Part shown: positions 48,420-61,459 of the stretch, one piece after another | How the letters are laid out: the number at the start of each line of letters is the position of its first letter | Position numbering within the stretch: position 1 is the first letter of the stretch | Origin: Datnioides undecimradiatus | Taxonomy: Eukaryota; Chordata; Actinopteri; Lobotiformes; Datnioididae | NCBI GenBank assembly: GCA_008933995.1 | Contig: WARS01000130.1 | Location: 47,218-111,217 of the forward strand | Direction of reading: 5' to 3' | Length of the DNA stretch: 64,000 nt | Notes under the pieces: generated by a model | Told to the model about the DNA's origin: nothing | Database searches by the model: none | What the model saw: only the letters and a program-made list of their open reading frames with translations | Program-made: the position numbers and the translations under genes

Positions 48420-49356
48420 TTAGATCCAAATTAACCAGAGGACTCCATCCCACCTGTCACCCTTACTGTTTGGTCACAAATCAAGCTGCATTCTGGTCCG
48501 ATCCACCTGAAGAAAGTATGGAAATATGTAGTTTGTGCTGTAATGACGCATTTATTGGTACATATTCGTCTGCAGCGGCTGAGTGCGCTGTGATTCACAC
48601 CTCTGATTGGCCTCTTCTCTTCTTGCATCAGTGGCCGTGGCCTTTTCATACTGACTTCAAAGCTCTTGTATAACCAGCAATGTTCCATTTCATGACCAGT
48701 CCAGGTGCCAGACCATAAATAACACGGACAACGTCAAACTGAGTTAAGTCTGAAGAAGAAGTTCTCTGTAAAACAACATCTGACTTCCTGTTGACATCAT
48801 TTATCAAACAGTAATGAGTTTGCTCCTGTGTTCGCACGCATGAATTCAACAGGAAGATGAGGAATGAGTCGCTCATCGAGGCTCCAGCCGTGCAGCCTGA
48901 TCTCATGCTCGCAGCCCTGCAACCGTGCAGCCAGGATGTATTTTAAATTCCTCGAACAAACTCACAACTGGAGGCTCAGTTTTGATAAGCTGCCACAGAG
49001 GGAACATTTCGTCCTCTTCGGCGCAAATCCAGCCCGCGATGTGCGCCACCCTCCGCTCGCCACCAGGTCAGAATGCCACCACACCTCCTCCTGCAGATAA
49101 AAAGCTGTTTCCTCTCAGAGTCACGGAGGGAAATTTTATAAATCACCCCAGAGCTGCGCTTCCATGTGAGGGCCTCTTTCAGATGAAGGTTTGTGACTCA
49201 GACCTCAGGGGGAGCCTTTCAGCAGAGGTCGTTTCAGGCGATACAACAGAGAACGAGTCTCGGGGTGAATGAATGAAACCCGACAGGATGACCGCCGCCG
49301 ACCATCAGTGCATCAACAATCAATGCCCTGCAGGAATAAAAGCTAATCCCTGGCTG

Positions 49357-49388
<32 letters not shown>

Positions 49389-49470
49389 GCCGGTTCAAGG
49401 TCCTCAGCTCTTCACTGTGGAGGTTTTCTGGCCCCAGGTCTGGAGTTTGATCTTTTGCCTGCAGGGTGGT
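48420..49470. other. Intergenic sequence, no gene seen
   Basis: A short (CT)n lies at 49,363-49,388. No recognisable coding exon. Confidence 0.6.
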
Positions 49471-49477
49471 CTCTGCA

Positions 49478-49582
49478 GACCATGCAGACTCCAGAGGTGG
49501 TGCACATCCATCCTATGTAAACTAGGACTCTGCTGGTGTTCACCATACTCTCTTATATAGATAACTGCTTCAAACGCTGCTT
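49478..49582 (+). repeat. Two-copy dispersed repeat, second copy
   Basis: It matches 46975-47112: gactccagaggtggtgcaca, then ctctgctggtgttcaccata, then atatagataactgcttcaaa, with several small indels. Confidence 0.7.
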
Positions 49583-49589
49583 TGAAATC

Positions 49590-51640
49590 TTAACCTCAGT
49601 GCTGGTTTGGAAGCTTATCGAGAGGATAAGCTCCTGCAGAGGTCTGGCAGAGTTTGACGCTTGATCGCTGCTGGAGCTCTGCTGTTTTGATCCACTATGG
49701 AAGCATACACGCCATCAATCTCAGGCCGTGACTGTTCATAAATGAATGAGTGAATGTCCTGAAAGCGGCGACACTGTGGGAGCACCCCGGCTCCGTCGTC
49801 AGAGCGCTCCTCGCTTCACAGGGAAATTGTTCAGTTCATCATTGTGCAGGATGTCCTCAGCTCTGACTGACAATTGTGTTTACTACTTTGATAACTGTGT
49901 CGAACGTCAGATTTGATGATCTGTCACTTCAACGAACTGGACCATCTGTCCCATCGTTAATGCACCGTCTCTGTAAACATTAGCCGTCTCGTCTCAGTTC
50001 TTCCTCCTCTCGTCCTCTGGTTGAGTTCATGACTGAGGCTCCGTTACAACATTTTCAGCATCAGCGCACGCCGCTCAGAGCGTGTTCAGGTCCTGCTCAT
50101 GTCCGTTTCTGTTGGCTTTGTGTAGCGTTCGCCACGGCTGTGTTGTGCTCGTGTTGCTGTTACAGTAGCGTGTCCACAGCCCCACAGCTACCATGCATGG
50201 TGTAATCTCACTCCACCGCTGCTCACTTGGAAACTGCTGTGAACTAATGCAGGTTGTTCAGAAGATAATCCACCGTGGGTCCAATACACTCCAGTACAAA
50301 TTGAAAAAAACAGCGAATGACCAACGGCGCAGAGAGCCGATGGGAGAAGCTGCGGCCACTTTCATTATAAACGTCTGCAGCGAATAAACTGTTTCAATCA
50401 ACACAAACATGAAAACTCTCCGGCTCTTGCCCGCACGGTGTTTCCAATTAAACTGATTATTTCTCTAATAAATTCATGATCCTCACATTTTCATCCTCAC
50501 AGAAAAGTTTTAGCTTCACCTCGATGACTCAGCAAACTACTGGGCTACTGAAGCGCAGAGCCTCGGGACTGTTGCCGTGGTAACACGCCTCGTATCGTCC
50601 AGTTTTAATTAAACAGCTGATCAGGGATGATGTGGCACTTAATTTAGTTTTAGTTCATTGATAATTAGAGAAAAGAGTTTATTGAAACTCTGATTGTTTG
50701 GTGTCAGCGTTTGTGCTGCTTTCACATGTTTTTAAGCATTTTGAGGTAAAACCTGTCCATGTGTCGGTGGAGACAGTTACTGGAAACAACAAAAGAACGG
50801 AATAAACAGACTAAATAAAATCAGGACGAGCCTCCGTTTGTCACAGCACGACTCGAGGCCGCAGCAGAAGCTGGAAACACACGGTCACACTCGGTTATTT
50901 ACAGCCAGGGTAACTGAAACAAGCAACAGACGGGACGAAGCTGCAGAGCTGGCACTGTCCGATCCCTGAACATGTGCTGCTGCTGAACACAACACACACA
51001 CAGCTGACCTGAGGACAGCTGCTGCAGAGCTGCTGCTGCTGGCTCATATGCATGTGGCACACCTGGCCCAGGTAAGCCTCATCCTGCCGATTAAGCTCTT
51101 AATTCAGTCAGAAAGCAAAGCAGCTGCAGAGTGACACACACACGCACACACAGTCATTATAACCTCACCTGTCCTCCCCTGCATTGCAGTGATGCATTCA
51201 GCAGCTGATTCACTTCTGTCACTGAAACACTGCTGAGTTTAAAACGTGGATCTCTCTCAGATTTTAAATGTCTGACTGTCGACGCTGATCCTGGAACTTG
51301 ATTCCAACAGTCGGTGGGATGAATCCTGCAGCACTGCTCAGACAGTATCTATGAAAGATGAGTCCAACACATGACCCAGTGCAGCAAACAGGAATGAGAC
51401 AGGAAACGTAATGTTTATAGCTGCAGTCGGCAGGTGAACGGTGATGAAATGAATAAACTGTCAGGTGAACAGGTGAACAGGTGAGAGGCAGAGGCATCTG
51501 CGTTCAGCAGAACTGAGCCTGAGCTCCTATTGGCTGACATGATAATGCAGTGACTGAGGTGCGTTTCAGGTGTTGTGTTACACATGAACCCTGCTACTGC
51601 CTTCAGTCACAACATTAAACCAGGACGCATGGAACCCCGG
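49590..51640. other. Intergenic sequence, no gene seen
   Basis: Nothing beyond short CA runs (51,137-51,151) was identified. Confidence 0.6.
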
Positions 51641-51653
51641 AGCACTGACCCCG

Positions 51654-52262
51654 TGTGTTTGTGTGTGTGTGTGTGCGTGTGTTTGTGCGTGCGTGTTTGC
51701 GCATGTGTGCATGTGTGTGCGTGCGTGCATGTGTGTTTGTGCGTTTGTGTGTGTCCGTGTGTGCATTTATTTGTGCGTGCGTGTGTTTGCGCGTGTGTGT
51801 GTGTGTTTGTGCGTGTGTGTGTTTGTGCGTGTGTTTGTGCGTGCGTGTGTGTTTGCGCGTGTGTTTGTGCGTGCGTGTGTTTGTGCGTGCGTTTATGTGT
51901 GCGTGTGTGCATTTGTTTGTGTGTTTGTGCGTGCGTGTGTGTTTGTGCGTGTGTGTGTGCGTGTGTTTGTGCGTGTGTGTGTGTTTATGTGTGTGTTTGT
52001 GCGTGTGTGTGTGCGTTTGTGTGTTTGTGCGTGCGTGTGTCCGTGTGTGTGTGTCCGTGTGTGCATTTTTTTGTGTGTTTGTGCGTGCATGTGTGCATGT
52101 GTGTATGTGTGCGTGTGTTTGTGCGTGCGTGTATCCGTGTGTGTGTGTCCGTGTGTGCATTTGTTTGTGTGTTTGTGCGTGCGTGTGTGCATGTGTGCGT
52201 GTGTGTGTGCGTGTTTGCGCATGTGTGCGTGTGTGTGTGTTTGTGCGTGCGTGTTTGTGCAT
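51654..52262. repeat. ~610-bp compound TG array with tttgtgcgtgcg units
   Basis: Alternating purine-pyrimidine sequence is built from gtgtgtg, tttgtgcgtgcg and gtgtccgtgtgtgca units. Most reading frames are open across it because the repeat lacks T-A-containing stop words. These frames (Cys-Val on plus, Thr-His on minus) are not genes. Confidence 0.95.
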
Positions 52263-52274
52263 GTGATGTCATGA

Positions 52275-53473
52275 TGTCATGTGACCGCGATCATGTTTAA
52301 AAGACCTTTCTCTGAGCTCGTAATTAACCCTCTCACCTCTGGCTCAGCGAATGAGCTCCTACATTTCCCAGAATGCATTTAAACTGCAAAATGACTCATG
52401 CTCTCACTCACACAGTGTATGAACAGCTTGAATCCACGACACTGCACACGCGCCTCTGGGGTTACCTGTCTGCAGAGTGTCACTGTGTGCTGTCGAAGTC
52501 ATGTGACACAGCTGGAGGTCAACCTTGGAGGGGTGGAGTTAAATGATGTGATGAACATGTTTTGTTTGCAGCTGTGATAAAAAGCGTTGAGACTTTCCTG
52601 CAGCTGAGTTCTTTCTACAGCAGCCGAGGCTCATGGGTACTGTAGTTTCAGGAAATGTCTTCTGTATGAAACTGAAGCATCGTTTCAAACTTACTCTGTT
52701 CACAGTGTGATGCGTAGCCTCGAGTCACATGACCTGGACTTTCAACTCAGCTTTAACTCCAGTTTCCTGTGTCCCTGCCTCAACCAACATCATCCACAGG
52801 ACCAAAGGTGGAAAGACTGTTTTATTAAAACTGACCTGCAGTCAGTTCACCATGCCTGGGTTTGAGGTAAAGCTGCGTTCAGCCATGCACAGCAGCAGAC
52901 AGACTCACTCACATACTGAGGAAACTAAAAACAGAAGAGTGAGTTTCAGCTAACATTAATGTTCAGCATGCTACACAGCTAACAGCCTGTTACTCAGAGC
53001 ACCCGGGACCTCGTTTTAAAACCATTCCCTGTGTGTAAATCAGGAACATCGTGTTCTGTGGGCAGAGACTGACGCGACACGACGACTTTCCTGCATATTA
53101 AAATGAAATCTTGCACTGTGGACGCGTTGTGCAAATGCCCTCAGAGCTGGGCTTCTCTCTTTCAGCTCTTCTGTGAATATTTTCATTACAGTTCAATAAA
53201 AAATGAATAATTTAAAAAGTGTTTAAATGTCCTGGATCCCAGACTCGTTCCTGCACTGCTTCCTCCCACTGTTTCAGCGATTCCTGCTGCTGAACTCATG
53301 AAAATATGAATTATGAATAAACCAAACACCAATAATTAAAGTGAATATACACAGAGCTTCGCCCACGGCTGCTCTTAACTGAGCTCAAACACTTTCAGGT
53401 GGATTTTCTCTGAAGCAGCCGACTGCCGGGCATCGTGAAGCTACAGGACACAGGCAGGGGTGAGGAAGAGTGC

Positions 53474-53506
<33 letters not shown>

Positions 53507-53765
53507 AGGAAATCATCCACCTCACAAGCTTCCCTCTAGCACACGGCGGGAGTGAAGACACAGCAGCTCCTCTTCCTCTTCCTCTTGCCTCCGAGCCGTC
53601 ATCCCCGGGCTCTCCTGCTGCTCCCGCTCCACAACAAAACCCAGAGTGCAGCAGGTTTCATACAGACAGGAGGTAGAGACAGACAGGAAGGGCTGAGGGT
53701 GGATACCAGCTGCAGATTTCAGATCAGCTGAGACGAATCATGAAGCTCTTTGATTAAAGCAGCCA
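52275..53765. other. Intergenic sequence, no gene seen
   Basis: (CA)n lies at 53,475-53,504. The segment 52,990-53,200 is repeat-free and includes an octamer-like gtgcaaatg. No exon. Confidence 0.5.
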
Positions 53766-53769
53766 TTGT

Positions 53770-53875
53770 GCGTTAGCGTGTTAGCATGCTAACATCTGTC
53801 AAGCCCGTTCTGCAGGTTTGTGGTCATAAACCGAAGCGTGGGACACATTCAAATGGTGCACAGATGAAAAATCAA
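53770..53875 (+). repeat. Dispersed teleost GCTAAC-rich repeat, partial copy
   Basis: The tgttagcatgctaacat core is followed by gcaggtttgtggtcataaac and cacattcaaatggtg, the order seen in this repeat family. Confidence 0.6.
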
Positions 53876-53879
53876 TAGA

Positions 53880-54825
53880 AGTTATTATTTTAGTTATTCT
53901 AGATATTTACAGCTCTGCGATGCTAATGTGGCAGCAAGGCAGCAGGATTTAGAGTCACTCTCAGGAGCTTTCACTGTGTTTAAACTTGTGTGATGTGCAG
54001 CGAGGTCACAGGTTGATGACACACACACCTGACCTGCAGACAGCAGGAGTGTGTGTGTGTGTGTGTGTGTCAGCAGCAGATAAACACTGAGGAGCATGAT
54101 GAGCAGACACACGTCAGAACCGATGACACGGCAGCTCAGAGAAACACCAGCGTAATGAAACAGGTGCAGCTCATGCAGAACAGTGATTTACTGCTCGTCT
54201 GTGGACGCGTTGGAACATCCCGTGATTAAATCCCACTGTGGACCTCCCTCTGACTCTATAATTGATATGCTGGCCGCTGCGTGCCCCTGCTGGAGTCTGT
54301 GCAGATCATTAAACCAGAACCTCAGAGCAGTGAAGCTGCCTCCTGCAGGTTTGGATCAAAACTCTCTGAATCATTATCTGTTCGAGCCTTATTGTTCTTT
54401 TCTGCAGTTTGGATTCTTTTTGTTTTACTGGCTGCGAAAAGTCCCAGAGTCTAAAGTGATGTCTTCAAACTGTTTGTCACTTTGAAAAACACTGAAAATA
54501 TTCCACTCATACCAATGTAAACTCAGAGAAGCAGGACAGAAAATCAGACCTGAAGCTGGAAACTGGAGTTTTGATTGAAAAAGTCCATCAAACATGAAGA
54601 ACTCACTCATTCTGACACATTTACAGAGCAGGTTACAGCTTCCTGCAGGTTCTTCTTCTTCTACACGTGACTGCAGCTTGTTTTGATTTCAGAGCTTCCT
54701 GAGATCCGAACCGTAACCTGTGAAACCAGGGGCGGAGCCAGCAAGATGTCACTCAGAGGTTCAGAGTGACTGTGAAGCTCGGTGTGTGGTGGATCTGGAC
54801 GTTGGCCATCTTGGCTCCTAGCTAA
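53880..54825. other. Intergenic sequence, no gene seen
   Basis: A (TG)n microsatellite lies at about 54049-54070. No other feature was recognised. Confidence 0.6.
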
Positions 54826-54829
54826 TCCA

Positions 54830-55195
54830 AATAATGGTCAAACAGGTGTCAGGTGGGCGGCGGTGAGGCGGGGCCGAATGACGCATGGTCGCTGAAACAC
54901 AGCAGACAGCTGGTGGATAGCAGGCAGTCAAAGAAGCCCCGCCCCTTCATTCTGCATAACTTCAGGTGTTAATCTGATTTAAAGCAGTGAGTTCTATATA
55001 AATTCAGCCCGTACAGTCGTCATGAACGGGGAAACTAGCTGCAGAGACCAAACCGTAGTTTGTACCAGGCTGTAAACATGTTTACTGCTGCATTTTAACA
55101 TGGGGGTCTATGGGGACTGACTCGCTGCTGGAGCCTCTGGTGGACGCTCAGGGAGCTGCAGCTCTGACGCTGCAGCTTCTTGTTTTTGTCCAGTT
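54830..55195 (+). repeat. Dispersed teleost repeat (aacatgggggtctatgggga type)
   Basis: The blocks gccccgccccttcattctgc, gtttgtaccaggctgtaaac, aacatgggggtctatgggga, and then ctggagcctctggtggac occur in the order familiar from a non-autonomous repeat found in many teleosts. Class not known to me. Confidence 0.65.
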
Positions 55196-55199
55196 GCAT

Positions 55200-57350
55200 C
55201 AATTAAACGTATCTTATAATAAAACTGCCTGATGTCACTGTTGTGAAGTTGATCCCTGAAGCGTCTCGATACAGAAACATTAAATAAATGTAATTGTTGC
55301 AGCGGGACACCGGCCTGCTGAGGGGAGACTGATCACTTCAGTATTTTATTCCCTCAGAACTTTATTTGGAGTTTGTGTCATGATTTATTTTAAGGAGCAG
55401 TAAAGCACAGCGTGTCCTCTCTGCTGATGCTTGGAACCATGATAAATATAACACTAGCCATCGTCTCCATGTGAATTATATTAAATATCTGCATGAGCGC
55501 GTTGGCATTTAAATGAATATATATGTGAGTACACAGAGTCGTGTTTGAGGAGGAGTGCACTTTGTTTTTCAGACCTGCCCTGTCTGAAGCGTCTACAGGG
55601 TGCAGGTTTGATGAGACTCGACTGATCCTCTGCAGCCTGTTCAGAGGCTGATGAAGCTGCCGACCTGTTTCAGTCTCGCTGTGCGTCTTTCAGTCATCTT
55701 GTCGTGTTTCCTTCATATTTTAAACTTATATGCTTCAGTTAAAAACAGGAAGTGCAGGTATTAGATGCTGTTTCAGTGTCGCAGAGCAGAGTCGCTCCTC
55801 TCAGTTGTGTCACCTCTGGAGTCGACGCCCGAGCTGCCGTCGCCGCTCCGTCTCCGGGTCACCAAAGTTTTCTCGGGGCCGCCGTCACGCGGCGTCACAG
55901 CTGAGGTTTCAGCTGACAGTGTGACAAAAGCGGGCCAGCTCCGCCTCAGGAGCCAAACATGGAGGCGAGGTGTCACTTAAATCCAGCGTGGGCACAAAGT
56001 GGGACACGTCCATCAACCGCCTCAAAGTTATGACTTCAGTTAATAACTGGCCAGCAGGCCGGCGGCTCAGAGCGCGACACGTGTTCCACAAACATCACTT
56101 TGCATTAGTTTGATCGCTCGGCGCTGAAATATCAAACCTATTGTTCTGTTATTGATGATTATTATTAATCTTCCATTCTCAGTCCGGTTCTTTTAAAAAT
56201 GGAAATCTGTGATCGGGGACGAACCAAAGAGATTAAAACCACTGAAACGAATTATTCTTCTCATTACTGATGAATCTGCCAATTAATTAATAAGACGTCA
56301 AAAGACAAATACTCATGTTCATCAATGAAGCCGAACATCACGATCACCTGACGACCTTAGCTGCCTGTCACTCATCACCATCAAGAATTATTTTATTATT
56401 TATAATTAGTCAGGAATTATTGTTATAGTTCTATTAATAAAGTTGTTTCTGATTCGTTCGTCATGTTTGTTCAGTAACCAGTGGTTAGCCAGCAGGGTAC
56501 CGTGAGCTAACTGTTCATAAGATCATAAACACGTCTGATCTCACTGATTAACGCCTCCTCCCCTTCACTCTGAAACCTGCAGCCACTCTCAGTCTGGCAC
56601 CATGTGTTAGCTAACCACGGTTAAAATGCTAAGCTAACGTCAAACAGCACCAGTAAGATGAAACAAAAGACACGCTAACACGTAGGACACGTAGCCTCCA
56701 GACTAACTGTCACTCGCTCAGATCATGTGTGTGACCAGGTGTTTCCTCAGGTCAGACGTGTTGCACTTCGTGTCAGCGTCCACTTGTGAAAAGTGTAACC
56801 ACGCCCGTAGCGACGGCTGTTAGCTCGCCATCATCAAGCCCCACTGTGACAGGACCAGCTGCAGGGTGACGCAGGCCGACTACAGACATTCACCCTGACG
56901 CAGAGATGATCCAAGCTTATTTTACTCGTTAGGTAAAGTTTAACTCTGTTTAAGTCGCAGTCACGTTCTCATTTAGTCCTCGTTTGCTCCGATCATCACA
57001 GATTCTCTCCTTTGAACTGTCAAACAAACCCGTCTTCTGATCGTCGGCAGCACCGTGCATCATCTCCTGCTGCTGTGTTTAGAAAGTGAACCGAGCTGAC
57101 GTCGGGGTGCAGCCGGTGGCTCCTCGCGTCTGTTCGGGGGCAGGAGAAGTTTCCAGGACGGCGACGCTCCTCTGTTTACACGCTAACGAGAGGACCGACA
57201 GGAAGCCGGCACGAAAAGGTCAAAGTGTCAGTTAAAAAGGTCGACGTCAGCAAAAACACGACAGTTTCCACAAAGTGACGTGAATATAAAGCAGGACAGT
57301 GTGTGTGTGTGTGTGTTCACACCGTTCTTCACCGTCAGTTTCCCATCAGC
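55200..57350. other. Intergenic sequence, no gene seen
   Basis: 55,780-55,980 is open in several frames because of local GC content, but no conserved domain is visible. (GT)n lies at about 57300-57316. Confidence 0.6.
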
Positions 57351-57364
57351 CTCGGCTGTGTTTA

Positions 57365-57478
57365 CTGGTAATTAGCAAATGTTAGCATGCTAACATGTTC
57401 ACACTCATCACACATTGTTAGCATGTTAGCATAGCCATGTGGTGACATTAGCATTTAGCTCAGAGCTCCAGTGAGCAG
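57365..57478 (-). repeat. Dispersed teleost GCTAAC-rich repeat, partial inverted copy
   Basis: aattagcaaatgttagcatg, ttgttagcatgttagcatag and gacattagcatttagctcag occur in an order consistent with the reverse orientation of the family. Confidence 0.55.
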
Positions 57479-57479
57479 G

Positions 57480-58860
57480 CGGAAAGCAGGAAATTAAAAT
57501 GTAACACCTTTAAAATCACGTCAGTCTTTAACCTTTAAGAAGCTGTTAGTTACAATTAATTCATGCTTATTCGTCACCTCTGGAAGAGTTTTAACGAGTC
57601 CTTCCTGTGTTTGCAACCTGAACCTCTCCATGACGACCGAGGACACCCAGGCCTGACTGAAAGCTCCAGAGAGGAGCCAGTAAGTGGATCCTGAGTGAAA
57701 AATGCAAAATCTCATAAAGAACAATAAAAACAAAAAGCTCAGACAGACGCAAACAGCCAGGGCTGAATGAAAGCTGCCACCGCACACCGCTGAGAAACAG
57801 GCCGCGCTGAATCCACACAATTGCATTATGGGCCGGCGTGTCCGATATTAACCAAGTGCAGCTCCAGGATGGATCCTGAAGGGATCGTCTCCTCAGACGT
57901 CATTCCCCCAGTGTCCCAGTCCCTGCAGCTCCTCATCCATCACCTCGTCCTGGTTTAAACGTTGGATCTTCTTCTTCTTCTGTTCTTATCGTCACATGTT
58001 CCCTCTTCAGTACATCAGAGACAGAGCTGGAGCCGCTTAACGAGGAGGAGGAGGACGGAGACTTTAATGTTCCCTCTGATTTAATCGGAGCCTTCGGGGC
58101 AGACGTCCTCTCTGTTTGTCACACCTCCAAAGCCTCCTCCTCCATCGCAGAGAGATCAGAGCAGCTTTAAGCCTCATCAGCTCGCCTCAGCCGACCCCGC
58201 CGACTCTCCCTGCCGCAGCCCGGCGTGAGGACGCCGCAGACTAACATCCAAACTGACCGATAATCACAGATATGAGCTGTGAAATGTGCTGCAGCGTCCC
58301 ACGTTGCTCTGGAGTTGACTTTAATGAAAGTTCAAATTGTTTGGACTCAAACCTGTTTTTAAGTAAACACTGCTGAGTCATCACCAGCTGTGATAAACTG
58401 CTGAGTCATCATCGAATTAAACTGTTCATCTATAACGATCTGCTGGACTGTTCCTCTGCATCTCTGCCTCTGATGTATAACGAGTGTTATGTCTGCAGCC
58501 CATCAGTCCGTCTGTACTTCCTGTCTGCGTCTCTCAGCTCCTCCACTGATTCTGAACATCCATTTTTAAAAACATCTCAAAAATAAAAAGTTCAATTTTT
58601 AAAAAAAGGTTTCAGCAGTTTCCTGAAGCAGGCTGGACGCCAGCGAAATGGGCCGAAGCCAAAGACGTGAAAGTCTGTGGCTTCTGTTGCCGAGCGGCGG
58701 TGTGCAGAGAGCGGCGGCGTGCAGAGAGCGGCGGCGTCAACGTGCATCATGGCGCAGCAGACATTGTTTGTTTACAACCAACCAGTTGCACGCCAGTGTT
58801 GTGTCAACAGCAAATCTACCTGCTGCAGTCTCTGAGGGGAGGTCAGGCTCATTAAACAAC
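57480..58860. other. Intergenic sequence, no gene seen
   Basis: No recognisable exon or mobile element. A short tandem of agagagcggcggcgt-like units occurs at about 58,705-58,738. Confidence 0.6.
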
Positions 58861-58871
58861 AAATCCTGCAG

Positions 58872-59348
58872 ACACACACACACACACACACTCACACACT
58901 CACACACACAGACACACACACACACACAGACACACACACACTCACACACACACACACACACAGACACACACACACACACAGCACACACAGACACACACTC
59001 ACACACACAGACACACACACACACACTCACACACACACACACAGACACACACACACACACAGACACACACACACACACACAGCACACACAGACACACACT
59101 CACACACACAGACACACACAGACACAGACACACACTCACACACACAGACACACACTCACACACACAGACACACACACACACAGCACACAGACAGACACAC
59201 AGACAGACACACACAGACACACACACACACACAGACACACACACACATTCACACACACACACACACACACACAGACACACACACACACACACACAGACAC
59301 ACGCAGACACACACACTCACACACACAGACACAGATACTCACACGCAG

Positions 59349-59382
<34 letters not shown>

Positions 59383-59442
59383 ACACACACACACACAGAC
59401 ACACACACACACACTCACACAGACACACACACTCACACAGGG
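58872..59442. repeat. ~570-bp compound CA array with cagacacaca units
   Basis: (CA)n is interrupted by gacaca, ctcaca and gcacacagaca at irregular intervals. Open frames across it are artefacts of repeat composition. Confidence 0.95.
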
Positions 59443-59860
59443 AGACGCTCTGAGGTTTAATGTTAAACTCTAATTAAAGTCTAATTACAAACAGTTTGCA
59501 CCAATAACAAACCAGCTGTTTCCTCATTGGCTGCTTCTGTTTCAGAGTTTATTCTCAGTCGGACGGTTACAAACAAGCTGCTGAATGACAGTAATCAGGG
59601 TTTTCTCAGCTGGAAGAGTCGCTGATGTCTCACACACACACACACACACACACACCTCCTAAAGACTCAGTAACTCCGTATGAACAGACTGCAGCAGCAG
59701 ACGTTAATCATCTCATATTTCATATCACAACTGCGTCACTGGGACTGAGGTTACAGTAAATCACACCTCATGTCATCACAACGACCCGGATAACCCAGAT
59801 GATCTGCTGTCACAGCGAAGTGTTCCTGGATCTTTGAAAACAACTCTGACCCATCAGAGC

Positions 59861-59950
59861 GCTGAGCTGAGCTGAGCTGAGCTGAGCTGAGGCTGAGGCT
59901 GAGGCTGAGGCTGAGGCTGAGGCTGAGGCTGAGGCTGAGGCTGAGGCTGG
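59861..59950. repeat. (GCTGA)6 to (GGCTGA)~10 repeat
   Basis: Six pentamers (59861-59890) change abruptly to about ten hexamers that differ by one inserted G. Confidence 0.95.
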
Positions 59951-60269
59951 ATCCACTTCAGATCTCCACACATGGAGACCGCCACCAACTCTGCAGCCAC
60001 AGAACATCAGCTGACACTGGGGGGCACCTGCTCACTGACTGCACACTGTGACGGTCCTGACGCTTTGCATTGTGGGATACAGTAACAAAGTAAACTGTGG
60101 ATCTGATGTGGCTTATGTTTGGATCCTGGTTCCTGTTGCTGTGTTTGTTGCTTTACTGTTAGTTTTCAGTGTCTCCTGCGCCATGCTGCAACATCTCGAG
60201 TGTGTTTCCATGCACACATCCTGTTTTTATGACAGACAGCAGCAAATGCAAATGATGTGCGTGCATCTG

Positions 60270-60505
60270 CATGCATGTGTGTGTTTGTGCGTGCATGTGT
60301 GTGCGTGTGTGGGTGTCTGTGTGTGTGTGTGCGTGTCTGCGTTTGCGTGTCTGTGTGTGATTTGACTGATGAACAGCTGATTTGAATAGAACCACATCTT
60401 CGTTTGGTTTGCTGTGACTGGACCTGGTCTGTGTCAGTTTGTGACCTGGTCAGGTGGTCTGTGTCAGTTTGTGACCTGGTCTGTGTCAGTTTGTGAACTC
60501 TCTCT
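60270..60505. repeat. TG array and a 3-copy gacctggtctgtgtcagttt tandem
   Basis: A compound TG/CG array (60270-60360) is followed at 60420-60500 by three copies of ggtctgtgtcagtttgtga separated by acct or acctggtcagg. Confidence 0.85.
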
Positions 60506-60509
60506 GTCA

Positions 60510-61240
60510 CTAGTTTAGTTTTTACCCTTTGGTCCAAATTCAAGGTCTAATTCAGTAAAGATGTGAAAATGTTTTGAATAAAACCAGGATAATACAATAA
60601 TAAGTGATGCATTTGTGCTTTTGCAGGACAGAGCGATCATGGCACACAGCTGACCGTTACCATGGAAACCTGTTTTTCCTCCTGTTAGCACACGGCGTAC
60701 GTTTTAAGAATTGACAGCACATTAAAACGATTATCCACGCACGCTGCTTCGTGCCTTTCATTCACATTTGTCCTGTTCTCTCATTATGAGAAAAGCTGGA
60801 AATAGAAAATTTTCTCTGTCAATTAAGAAAATGAAAACGAGCTTGGTTCTTTTCACTCATTATCCCTCTCAAGTCTCTGGAAACCATCGCAGCAGAGGCC
60901 CCGGTGGTTGACAACTCACTCTGTCTTTATAAATATTAATCAGCAGCAGCTCAGATGCTCTTTTATTTGATTTATTTTGGAGTTTGAGTCCGTTATTCAT
61001 GAAAAGTGCAGAGCTGCTGCCCTTTAAAACAAAAGTGCTCCTTCTCAAATGCCTCCTGCTGCTCCCACCCACGTCCAAACTCACATTAAATCACATTTTC
61101 TCCTTTCAGCTTTGTGCTGGTTTGGAAAATGGACGTCATGATGAGCAGAACAAATACGTCACCTGACGAGCAGAGCCTGTGTCAGAATAATCAGAAACAC
61201 ATGCTGCATGTATGAAATATGACCTCAAGCAGTCAGCTTA
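60510..61240. other. AT-rich intergenic sequence, possible conserved non-coding element
   Basis: 60,700-61,130 is repeat-free, AT-rich and full of ATTA/TAAT-type sites (attaaaacgattatccacg, gtcaattaagaaaatgaaaa). No exon was seen. Confidence 0.4.
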
Positions 61241-61249
61241 GTGTTGCAG

Positions 61250-61455
61250 AGGCCCCACTAAGGCTGCAGGATGCTAATGCTACCTGTGCTGCAAAAGAAC
61301 GCTGATGCTAGCTGTTCACCTGTCCTGAAAGATGCTAACACTACCTGTTAACCAATCCTAAAGGAAGCTAATGCTACCTGTGCTGAAAAAGGATGCTAAT
61401 GCTAGCTGTTCACCTGTCCTGAAGGTGATGTTACCAGCTAGCCAAAAGATGCTAA
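61250..61455. repeat. Degenerate GATGCTAATGCTA minisatellite
   Basis: Four or five units of gatgctaatgctacctgt and its variants alternate with gttcacctgtcctgaa. Confidence 0.75.
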
Positions 61456-61459
61456 AGCT

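Noticed and set aside
51575-52300. Long Cys/Val-rich and Thr/His-rich open frames
   Set aside because: They are translations of a TG/CG repeat array in several frames on both strands, with no conserved domain.
54183-54485. 100-codon plus-strand frame
   Set aside because: No recognisable domain, and the length is within chance expectation for this composition.
57521-57826. 101-codon minus-strand frame with a hydrophobic stretch
   Set aside because: No family resemblance, no splice or promoter context, and overlaps a second frame of similar length.
58648-59460. 270-codon open frame rich in Thr and His
   Set aside because: Almost entirely a compound (CA)n array; the ~60 residues before it show no known family.
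59861-59950. Immunoglobulin switch-like region
   Set aside because: Teleosts lack class-switch regions of this kind and no immunoglobulin exon is nearby; it is a simple slippage repeat.
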